Below are positions 46,078 to 53,883 of a stretch of DNA of 64,000 bases, piece after piece. Made by a program: the position numbers and the translations under genes. This DNA is from Lysobacterales bacterium. GTDB taxonomy: Bacteria; Pseudomonadota; Gammaproteobacteria; Xanthomonadales; Ahniellaceae. Location: the NCBI GenBank assembly GCA_016703225.1, contig JADJCM010000001.1:248001-312000 (forward strand), read 5' to 3'. Below the pieces are notes generated by a model that saw only the letters and a program-made list of their open reading frames with translations, did no database searches and was not told the origin of the DNA. Within the stretch, counting starts at the first letter, position 1. Every line of letters starts with the position of its first letter.

Positions 46078-47829
46078 TCAACTCGACTGCAACCAGAACG
46101 CCACGGCATTGTTCATCGCATGCAGCAGAATCGCTGGTAGCAGCGCGCCGCTCCAGCGCACCAGCCACCCGGCAGCCAGGCCCAGCGCGAGGTAGTAGAC
46201 GAATCGCGGCGGGTCATCGTGCATCAGTGCGAACGCCAGTCCCTGGGTCAGGTTGGCCCAGCCAAAACGGATATGCTGGGTCAGGCCGCCGAGCAACAAG
46301 CCGCGGAACACCAGTTCTTCCAGCACGGGCACGAGCAGCGCAAGCAGCATCAGGGCCACTGGCAACCCGTGGCTGCTCGTGCCATCGGCGATCAGGGCGG
46401 TGATTACGCGCGTCTGAAAGGTCTCGATGGGCCGTCCCTGTTGCGCGAGCGCCAGCCCGTAGCCCACCGCCCAAACCAGTAGCAGTGCCACCGGGATGCG
46501 CCACAAACCGATCATCGGCGCGCTGCCCCACAGCAAGTGGCGCGGCCCAAACTTGGAAAGCGTCGGAAGCAGAACCAGCAGTGCCGCGAGCGTGCCCCAG
46601 AGCATCGCTGGAAATATCTGCCCGGAATGCACATCGATCTCGCCCTCGAAGAGGAATACGAGGTCATCGGTCGCGATCAACATCATCGTCAGCAACGGCA
46701 CACAGAACAGCACGGAGCAGCCGAACCATGCCTGCCACAGGCCAATGCGGGGAAACAGCGGCGTCGACCGATGGCCACGGGCGCGGCGCACAAGCCCACG
46801 ATAATGTACCGGCACAAGGACCAGTGCCGGCATCAGTGCCAGCACAAGCACGATCGCGAACAGCGCCGCCAATGCCGGCCAGATCGCCGTCTGGCCGAGG
46901 CTGGCAGGGTGCCGCTTGATCAGCTGAAGGCTGCGCGTCATCGCTCCAGGAAAATCGTCCGCGGTAACTGCTGCATGGACGGAAGCCACGCGCCAATCAC
47001 GCTGGGCCATCGCCAGATCGAAAGCCATCGCAGCAAAGTCGGATTCGTCCGCCGCTCCGGTGCGCTGCAAAGCCTCTTGCGCTGCTGCCAAGCGTCCCGA
47101 CCGCAGCTCGATCCGGGCGACCACAGTTGCCTGCAGTTGCTCTGCGAGCGAGAAGTGTCGACGCAGCTCGCTGCGCGCGACGTTGGTGTCCGGTAGCGCA
47201 AGTGCTGCGCGCAACCGGGCATTCGCGTCCCAGACGCTCTCGGCGGGCTTGGCCTTGGCGAGCAGGACTGCCGCCTCGACGTACTTGCGTTGTCCGGCGA
47301 GAAATGCCGCGCCTTCATCCACCAACTCGCCGCTGCCAAGCTCGGCGGCGACGACAGCGAAATGCCCCGATCGCTGATCATCCGAGCCTTGCCAGTACAA
47401 ATGCTCGGCGACGCGGCGGCGCAGGGAACGGTCCCAGGACGCGCCAGCGCTCAACAAGGCTTCTCCCCGTGCCCGAACGCCTTCGCCCCATTCCTGCTCG
47501 AACAGGAACACCTGAACCTCCGGTACGTCGGCGAACTGCGTCTGCAATTCCTCGACGCAGTCCGCGTGCAGAGATTCGGCCTCCTCGATCCAGGCGCCGC
47601 CCTCCTCGTCGCGAAAGTTGCCGAGATACTCGCAGCGACGCAGCACCGCAGATGCATCCGCCTCAGGTTCGCCGTCTGCACGAAACAGTTCGAGCTGCGA
47701 CTGGAAAGCACGCTCCTTCGCAGCCTCGAATGCCGCCATCGCCTTGTCGACACTCAGCGTCTCGGACGGCGCTGACGCGATCACGCGCCCACTCGTCGCA
47801 ATGAGCGCACAGCAAGACAGGCTCGCCAT
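46078..47829 (-). CDS. CPBP-family intramembrane metalloprotease with large N-terminal extension
   Basis: 583 residues from the ATG at 47827-47829. A signal-like segment is followed by a soluble, Ala-rich region to about residue 310 (helical, TPR-like) containing SLHADCVEELQ and RRVAEHLYWQG. About eight membrane helices follow. CPBP motifs: EELVFRG (about 520, EExxxR), FALMHDD (about 550, FxxxH) and HAMNNAVAF (HxxxN). The family cleaves membrane or prenylated proteins or self-protects against bacteriocins. The soluble extension is unusual. A longer reading frame starts at 47970 but its first 47 residues are not convincing. Confidence 0.85.
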   Translation of the reverse strand: MASLSCCALIATSGRVIASAPSETLSVDKAMAAFEAAKERAFQSQLELFRADGEPEADASAVLRRCEYLGNFRDEEGGAWIEEAESLHADCVEELQTQFADVPEVQVFLFEQEWGEGVRARGEALLSAGASWDRSLRRRVAEHLYWQGSDDQRSGHFAVVAAELGSGELVDEGAAFLAGQRKYVEAAVLLAKAKPAESVWDANARLRAALALPDTNVARSELRRHFSLAEQLQATVVARIELRSGRLAAAQEALQRTGAADESDFAAMAFDLAMAQRDWRVASVHAAVTADDFPGAMTRSLQLIKRHPASLGQTAIWPALAALFAIVLVLALMPALVLVPVHYRGLVRRARGHRSTPLFPRIGLWQAWFGCSVLFCVPLLTMMLIATDDLVFLFEGEIDVHSGQIFPAMLWGTLAALLVLLPTLSKFGPRHLLWGSAPMIGLWRIPVALLLVWAVGYGLALAQQGRPIETFQTRVITALIADGTSSHGLPVALMLLALLVPVLEELVFRGLLLGGLTQHIRFGWANLTQGLAFALMHDDPPRFVYYLALGLAAGWLVRWSGALLPAILLHAMNNAVAFWLQSS

Positions 47830-47966
47830 CAACACATGTCTTGCCAACCCCGTGTGGGAGCGCTTTCGGGGCCGAGGCGCGGCGCATGGCACATCATCGC
47901 CATGGCGAACTTTCGTTGACCCCGTACCGTCGGCAAGGTCGCTCTGCCGCCAGCAGAAAACCGCCT

Positions 47967-48221
47967 TCATCCGACCAGTTTCCGTACCTTGCCGCGACCA
48001 GACTCAAGATCCGCGACAGCAGCAAGCAGCCGCCGCGCATTGCGGGGGCTGCGCAGCAAGAAGGCGGTCTCTTCCAGCGCGTTGTAGTCATCAAGCGACA
48101 TCATGACCACCGCCTGGCGCTCGCCGTTGCGGGTGATGATGACTGGATCGTGGTCGTTGCAGACACGATCCATCGTGTCGGCCAGCTTGGCACGTGCGGC
48201 AGTGCAGGTGATGGCATCCAT
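47967..48221 (-). CDS. Phd/YefM-type antitoxin without its toxin
   Basis: 84 residues from the ATG at 48219-48221. Phd/YefM features: AITCTAARAKLADTMDRVCND, DPVIITRNGERQAVVMMSLDDYNALEETAFLL, SPRNARRLLAAVADLESGRG. The expected YoeB-like toxin would begin at the overlapping ATG (ATGA at 47967-47970). A frame does start MKAVF there, but it then continues as unrelated sequence into the CPBP gene. So the antitoxin is probably an orphan. Confidence 0.8.
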   Translation of the reverse strand: MDAITCTAARAKLADTMDRVCNDHDPVIITRNGERQAVVMMSLDDYNALEETAFLLRSPRNARRLLAAVADLESGRGKVRKLVG

Positions 48222-48451
48222 CGGCGATCTCGAAGCGTACGGCAAATCGTACATGTCTCGGCTAGCGCGGACGAGCCACTGTCACCTCGCACTCCGGGGG
48301 GTGGCACATGCCGAAAATGCCGACCACAAGAGTCACCCAACGCCACCGCGGGTGATGTTCCGCGGTTCGGAGCCGCCCACGCAGTTGGTCTCCGGCTGTT
48401 CGCGCTTCCTGCGATGGCAGCGGTCCGCAGGCCGGGGCCCGCTGGTTTTCG

Positions 48452-51400
48452 CTAGCCCTCGTTGCCTGCGTCATCGACCGCAGCGAGGGCGCGTATCGCC
48501 GCGCGCAGGCCGGCGATGTCGAGCGGTTTGCGCAGGAAGGAATCGAAGCCGGCGGCGCGCGCCTCGACCTCGGTGTTGGCTTCGCTGCGCGCGGTGATGG
48601 CGATCGCCGGCACCCGGCGACCGCAGCGGCCACGCAGCAACGGCAGCAAGTGCAGGCCGCTCATGGCGGGCAAGTCGAGGTCGCTGACGATCAAGGCCAC
48701 GCCGGCATCGGCGTGATGCAGCGCGAGCATCGCCTGGTCGGCGCTGCGCACGCTGGCGCCGAGTCCGCCGAGCATCGCCGCGACCACTTCGCAGGTGGTG
48801 GCATCGTCCTCGACCAGCAGCACGATCCGCTCCTGCAATGGACGCTCCGAATCTGCAGCGAACGCCGTCGCCGCGCTTGTCGTCGCCACCGCTTCCGTCA
48901 CCGAATCGACATCCGGTTCCGCGCTCGCGGCCAAGGGCAAGTACACAGTGAAGCACGAACCAACACCTGGGGTGGACTCGAGCGCGACCCGCCCGCCCAT
49001 CAACTGCGCGAGCTGGTGCACGATCGCGAGCCCGAGCCCGCTGCCGCCGGAACGTTCGCCGAGGCTGGTCTGCTCGAAGCGCTGGAACAGGCGCGCACAC
49101 TCGTCGGCGCTGAGACCAGGGCCGCTGTCGCGCACGCTGATGGCGATATCGCCGCCTTCGCGCCGCGCGGTCACGGCGATCTCGCCGCGCTGGGTGAACT
49201 TGAAGGCGTTGTTCATCAGGTTCAGCAGGATCTGGCGCAGGCGCGTCGCGTCGAAGCGCGCTCGGCACGGCACCTCGGCGGCGATCACGAGCGTGCAGTC
49301 GATGCCGCGGGCACGGATCAAGGGCGCCTCGAGCGCATGCACCTCGCGCAGCAGTGCATGCAAATCGCCCTGCGCGAGGTTGAGGCTGAGCTTGCCGGAC
49401 TCGGCGCGCGACAGGTCGAGCAGGTCGTTGACGATGCGCAGCAAGTGCTGCCCGGAACGCAGCACGGTATCGAGATAGTGGCGCTGGGTGCCATCGAGCG
49501 TGGTCTGCCCGAGCAGTTCGGCCATGCCAATCACACCGGTCATCGGCGTGCGAATTTCGTGCCCGACGGTGGCCAGGAACTCGCTCTTGGCAGCGCTCGC
49601 GGACTCGGCCAGACGCCGGCGCTCCTCAGCCAGCGCGAAGGCATGACGGCGCTCCAGCCGCGCGCGATGGCCACGCCAGAGCAAGGCGAACAAAAGCGCC
49701 GCCAACCCTGCGTAACCGACGTAGGCTGCGGTGCTGGCCCACCACGGCGGTGTCACCTGCAAGCGCGCGGTCAGCGTGCCCGCGGCATCCACGCCCACGG
49801 CATTGGCGGCGCGCACCTGCATGCGGAAGCGACCCGCCGGCAACCGCGCCAGCACGCGTTCGCCGAGTTCGCTGCCTTCGACCCAGTCGGCATCGAAACC
49901 CTCGACGCGGAAGCGGTACCGATTCGAGCGCGGGTCGATGAACGACAGCAGGCGCGCACTGACCTGAAGTTCGTGGTCGTCCGGGCCGAAGCCGAGCGCA
50001 TCCTTGCCCGGATCGAACGCGCGCGCATCGTCGCCGTGCAGATAGCGCAACGTGCTCCAGCGCAACGGCGAGGCCGGCGCCGGCGCCACGCGCGCATCCG
50101 CGTCGATCGAGAGCAGGCCTTCGCTGCTCAACCAGACCATGCGCCCGGCATGCCGCACTGCACTCGGCTTCGGCGAGAACTGCACGCTCGGCAGGCCATC
50201 GGCGGCGGTCACTGCGCTCAGTCGCAGCGGTTCCGGATCGACCCGCCACAGCCCACGCGGCCCGCTCAGCCAGACGCGACCACTGACGTCGGCAAACAGC
50301 GACGCGGCCTCGGCCGCGGGCAGGCCATCGCCGGTGGTCAACCTCCAGCGCAACGAGCGCGACCCGCCGTCGATGCGATAACGCGACAGGCGGCCGTATT
50401 GGTGCACGATCAGATCATCGCCGGTGAACAGGAACGCATGCACGCGTTCGGCGGTGATGTCATCGGCGGCGACGAAACGGTCCGTGGCGGCATCGTAATG
50501 GCGCAGGCCGGAGCCATCGGCCAGCCACAGCCGACCCTCGGGACCGATCGCCATCTGCTCGATGTCGTCGCTGACGAAGCCGCGTTCGCCGACCAGCCAG
50601 ACGCGATTGCGACCGGCGCTGGTCATCTGGTTCAGACCGGCAGTCAGGGCGCCGATCCACAGCGTTCCGTCCGGCGTCTGCGCGATGTACTCGGGTGCGC
50701 CCTCGGCCCAGGGCTCCCCCGCCTGCGGCAGCCGGTCCAGCGTGTCTTGCGCCGGATCGAAGCGCAGCACGCCGTTTCGGTGCGGCAGCCACAAGGCACC
50801 GGCGGAATCGCAGTGGATCGCCGCCAGCCGCTGCTTGCGCAGTTCCGCCGCCTGGCGCGACGCGGTCCAACGCTGCACGCTGCCATCGGCGCCGATGCGC
50901 GTCAGCTCACCTGCGGTCGCGAGCAGCCACAGCGCGCCGTCGGGACAAGTCGCGATGCCGCTGGCACGACCCGGTGACAGGCTGTTCGCATCGAGCGGGT
51001 CGTGGCGCAGCAGCTGCACCCGCGCCCAGTCCGGGCGCAGGTAGGCGAGCCCATGCGCCTGCAACGCGAACCACAAGCCGCCTTCGTGATCGCGCAGCAA
51101 GTCAGTGACGTGCACATCCGGCAAGGACTCCGGCACGGCGGGCCGGTGGCGAAGCCAGTCACGCCGGCCATCGGCACCGATGCGCAGCACGCCGCCTCGG
51201 GTTGCCACCCAGGTCTCGCCGGGCGCGCCGTCGATGACCGATTCGATGATGCCCGCCTCCGCCGGCAACTCGATGCGCTGCAGCGTGTCGCCACTGGCGT
51301 CGCGACGGAACAGCGCGTTCTGCGCGCCCACCCACAACCGACCATCGGCGGTGACCGCGACCGTGTTGACCAACGGCAGTTCGGCCACGCGCCGCAGCGG

Positions 51401-52042
51401 CCCGGGATGCTCGGCGTCGGCGTCGTCGATGCGCCACAGGGCATCCAGCGTTCCGACCCAGAGCACGCCATCGTGGTCAACGGTGAGGTCGAGCACGGTT
51501 GCCGTTTTCAGCGCCGCGTCGACATCGGCGATGCGATCAAGCGCCGCCATCTCCCCGGTCGCCGGACGAAAGCGCGTCACGCCCTGCGCATAGGTGCCGG
51601 CATAGACCTGCCCGGCAGACGTCTCTGCGAGCGCGAACACATCGCCACCACGCAGTCCATCGCCCGTTGCATCCGCGACGTGGCGGGTAAAGCCGCGGCC
51701 CTCAGAATCGTCGAGCACGGCCAATCCGCTCGACTCGCAACCGACCAGAATGCGTCCGGCGCGTGTCGCGAGCACGGTCTGCACGTCATTGCAGGGCAGC
51801 GACGCCGGATCGGCCGGATCATTGCGGAACACGCGGAACTCGCGCCCATCAAAGCGCGCCAGGCCATCGCCCGTCGCCACCCAGACATACCCCTGCGGGT
51901 CCTGCACCACCTCCAGCGTCGCCGGCGAAGGCAGGCCATCGGCCGCGCCGTAGTGGCGAAAGCGCGGCTCGGCGGCACCAACCTCCAGCGCGGCGGCACC
52001 ACTCACAAACACGAAGCAGCAACGGGCGGCAATGCGCATCAT
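48452..52042 (-). CDS. Hybrid sensor histidine kinase with periplasmic two-component propeller and receiver
   Basis: 1196 residues. Signal peptide to about residue 23. Residues about 25-710 make a two-domain beta propeller with repeated WVATGDGLARFDG, WVGTLDALWRID, WIGALTAGLNQ, LWLADGSGLRHYD. A Y_Y_Y domain (about 715-775, YRFRVEGFDADWVEG) precedes one membrane helix (about 775-793). Then HisKA (phospho-His in VGHEIRTPMTGVIG, about 826), HATPase (NAFKFTQRG, DSGPGLS, GSGLGLAIVHQ) and a C-terminal receiver (VEDDATTCE, phospho-Asp in SDLDLPAMSG, Lys in RKPLD). Resembles the HTCS architecture but without a DNA-binding domain, so output must be by a separate partner. No regulator is adjacent. Confidence 0.95.
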   Translation of the reverse strand: MMRIAARCCFVFVSGAAALEVGAAEPRFRHYGAADGLPSPATLEVVQDPQGYVWVATGDGLARFDGREFRVFRNDPADPASLPCNDVQTVLATRAGRILVGCESSGLAVLDDSEGRGFTRHVADATGDGLRGGDVFALAETSAGQVYAGTYAQGVTRFRPATGEMAALDRIADVDAALKTATVLDLTVDHDGVLWVGTLDALWRIDDADAEHPGPLRRVAELPLVNTVAVTADGRLWVGAQNALFRRDASGDTLQRIELPAEAGIIESVIDGAPGETWVATRGGVLRIGADGRRDWLRHRPAVPESLPDVHVTDLLRDHEGGLWFALQAHGLAYLRPDWARVQLLRHDPLDANSLSPGRASGIATCPDGALWLLATAGELTRIGADGSVQRWTASRQAAELRKQRLAAIHCDSAGALWLPHRNGVLRFDPAQDTLDRLPQAGEPWAEGAPEYIAQTPDGTLWIGALTAGLNQMTSAGRNRVWLVGERGFVSDDIEQMAIGPEGRLWLADGSGLRHYDAATDRFVAADDITAERVHAFLFTGDDLIVHQYGRLSRYRIDGGSRSLRWRLTTGDGLPAAEAASLFADVSGRVWLSGPRGLWRVDPEPLRLSAVTAADGLPSVQFSPKPSAVRHAGRMVWLSSEGLLSIDADARVAPAPASPLRWSTLRYLHGDDARAFDPGKDALGFGPDDHELQVSARLLSFIDPRSNRYRFRVEGFDADWVEGSELGERVLARLPAGRFRMQVRAANAVGVDAAGTLTARLQVTPPWWASTAAYVGYAGLAALLFALLWRGHRARLERRHAFALAEERRRLAESASAAKSEFLATVGHEIRTPMTGVIGMAELLGQTTLDGTQRHYLDTVLRSGQHLLRIVNDLLDLSRAESGKLSLNLAQGDLHALLREVHALEAPLIRARGIDCTLVIAAEVPCRARFDATRLRQILLNLMNNAFKFTQRGEIAVTARREGGDIAISVRDSGPGLSADECARLFQRFEQTSLGERSGGSGLGLAIVHQLAQLMGGRVALESTPGVGSCFTVYLPLAASAEPDVDSVTEAVATTSAATAFAADSERPLQERIVLLVEDDATTCEVVAAMLGGLGASVRSADQAMLALHHADAGVALIVSDLDLPAMSGLHLLPLLRGRCGRRVPAIAITARSEANTEVEARAAGFDSFLRKPLDIAGLRAAIRALAAVDDAGNEG

Positions 52043-52134
52043 CCCGCGACGATGCCAGCCGTTTGCAGTTTCGCCAAGAGGGATTGCGCAACCCGGGGCT
52101 ACCGGTCAGGTGCGTCCGTGGCAAAGTGGGCGCC

Positions 52135-52725
52135 ATGAGACGTCCGCTACTGCCGCTGCTCGCCCTGTTCGCCGCCCTGCCCGTCGCCGCGGCCAGCGAC
52201 TATCGGTTCGACCAGGTGCATTCGCAGGTGCAGTTTCGCGTCTCGCACCTGGGCTTCTCGATGTCCGAGGGGGAGTTCCATGACCTGGAGGGCGGCTTCC
52301 GCTTTGACGCCGAGGACTGGGCGAAGTCGAGCTGCGACGTGCGCATCGGTGTCGCCTCGATCGACCTCGACGACGATGCCTGGAACCGCACCCTGCTCGG
52401 CGAGCGCTGGTTCGATGCCGAGCGCCACCCGCAGATGCGTTATCGCTGCCTGGAAGTGGTGCGCGAGAGCGAGCGTGAGGGCCGCATCGAGGGCGAGCTG
52501 AGCCTGCGCGGCATCACCCGCCCGGTCACGCTGCGCCTGCGCTTCAACCGCGCTGGCGTGCACAAGTATTCGCTGCAGCAGGTCGCCGGCTTCGAGGCGC
52601 ACGCGACGCTCAAGCGCAGCGACTTCGGCATGACCCGTTTCCTCCCCGAGGTCGGCGACGACATCGAGATCCGCCTCGACATCGAAGGCATCCGCGAGGG
52701 CCGCAAGCGTGAACGCAAGAAGTGA
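52135..52725 (+). CDS. YceI-family periplasmic protein (first copy)
   Basis: 196 residues from the ATG at 52135. Signal peptide (LLPLLALFAALPVAAA), then the lipocalin-like YceI fold: DQVHSQVQFRVSHLGFS, FRFDAEDW, ASIDLDDDAWNRTLLGERWFDAERHPQMRY, GELSLRGITRPVTLRL. The family binds polyisoprenoids or ubiquinone-like lipids. Its end overlaps the start of the cytochrome b561 gene by 17 bases, forming a common yceI-cybB-yceI operon. Confidence 0.92.
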   Translation: MRRPLLPLLALFAALPVAAASDYRFDQVHSQVQFRVSHLGFSMSEGEFHDLEGGFRFDAEDWAKSSCDVRIGVASIDLDDDAWNRTLLGERWFDAERHPQMRYRCLEVVRESEREGRIEGELSLRGITRPVTLRLRFNRAGVHKYSLQQVAGFEAHATLKRSDFGMTRFLPEVGDDIEIRLDIEGIREGRKRERKK

Positions 52726-53302
52726 CGCAACGCGCTGGGGCGCGGTCGCCAAGTTGTTGCACTGGACGGTGGCGATCGCGGTGATCGGCCTGCTGGTCGG
52801 CGGCCTGACCATGACCGACCTCAAGACCTCGCCGCAGAAGCTCCAGTTGTATGCGCTGCACAAATCTGTCGGCATCACCGTGCTCGCGCTGATGCTGCTG
52901 CGCCTGGCCTGGCGCGGCATCGACCTGCGTCCGCGCGATGCCGGAGCCGATTCTCCATGGCTCGTTTTCGCGGCGCGCGCGGTGCACCGTCTGTTCTACG
53001 TGCTGCTGATCGCCATGCCGATCTCGGGCTGGGTGTACAACTCGGCGGCGAACTTCCCGCTGCGCTGGTTTGGGTGGGTGCAATTGCCGGCATTGGTGGC
53101 GCCGGACAAGGCGCTCAAGCAACTCGCGCACGAGGTCCATGAAGTGCTCGCCTACACCATCCTCGCGCTGTTGATCGTGCACGTTGCCGGCGCGCTCAAG
53201 CACCATCTGATCGACCGCGACGATACGCTGCGCCGCATGTTGCCCTTCGCCAAGACGCGCGCAGCCGCCGCGCCCACTGCGCCGAACCAGGAGTTGCCAT
53301 GA
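52709..53302 (+). CDS. Cytochrome b561
   Basis: 197 residues from a GTG at 52709 inside yceI. Four membrane helices with paired histidines expected to hold two b-type hemes: AKLLHWTVAIAV (first helix), YALHKSVGITVL, RAVHRLFYVLLIAMPISGW and HEVHEVLAYTILALLIVHVAGALKHH. Transfers electrons across or along the inner membrane, with ubiquinol as likely donor. The neighbouring YceI proteins fit lipid/quinone handling. Its stop overlaps the second yceI start. Confidence 0.93.
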   Translation: MNARSDATRWGAVAKLLHWTVAIAVIGLLVGGLTMTDLKTSPQKLQLYALHKSVGITVLALMLLRLAWRGIDLRPRDAGADSPWLVFAARAVHRLFYVLLIAMPISGWVYNSAANFPLRWFGWVQLPALVAPDKALKQLAHEVHEVLAYTILALLIVHVAGALKHHLIDRDDTLRRMLPFAKTRAAAAPTAPNQELP

Positions 53303-53883
53303 TCCGCCGCCTTGCCATCGCTGCAGTGTTGCTGCTGTCCATGACCACCGCCGCGTTCGGCAGCGACTACACCATGCGCAGCGGCAGTCTGGGGTTCAGC
53401 GGCATGCAACAAGGCGAGCGCTTCGAAGGCCGCTTCGAGCGCTTCGGCCCGAGCATCCGCTTCGACGCCACCGACCTCGCCGCCAGCCGCTTCGACGTGT
53501 GGATCGAACTCGCCAGCGCCAACACCGACAACGAGGAACGCGACGAAGCGCTCAAGGGCGAAGACTTCTTCGCGATCGGAGCATTCCCGAAGGCACGCTT
53601 CGTGACCGGAGCGATGCGCGCGATCGACGCCACCCACTTCGAAGCCGACGCCACGCTCACGATCCGTGATCGAACTGTCGCGATCAAGTTTCCATTCGCC
53701 TTCGAACCCGCGAGCGAGGGCGCACGCCTGACCGCCAAGGTCACGCTCGACCGCCTCGCATTCGGCCTCGGCGCCGGCGACTGGGCGAGCGAAGACGACA
53801 TCGGCCACCAGGTCGAAGTGCGCGTGGAACTTGATCTCAGCCGCGCCCCGACAAGCGCTCCAGCAGCTTCTGCACGAATGTGA
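53299..53883 (+). CDS. YceI-family periplasmic protein (second copy)
   Basis: 194 residues from the ATG at 53299. Signal peptide (AIAAVLLLSMTTAAFG), then SLGFSGMQQGERFEGRFERF, RFDATDLAASRFDVWIELASANTDNEERDEAL, DFFAIGAFPKARFVT and GAGDWASEDDIGHQVEVRVEL. The typical YceI core VxFxVxH at the start is less well preserved than in the first copy, suggesting a different ligand. The last 47 bases run over the 3' end of mfd on the other strand. Confidence 0.9.
   Translation: MIRRLAIAAVLLLSMTTAAFGSDYTMRSGSLGFSGMQQGERFEGRFERFGPSIRFDATDLAASRFDVWIELASANTDNEERDEALKGEDFFAIGAFPKARFVTGAMRAIDATHFEADATLTIRDRTVAIKFPFAFEPASEGARLTAKVTLDRLAFGLGAGDWASEDDIGHQVEVRVELDLSRAPTSAPAASARM

Noticed and set aside
47851..47880. 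GTGTGGGAGCGC stretch resembling one REP arm
   Set aside because: Only the outer part matches and there is no inverted partner.
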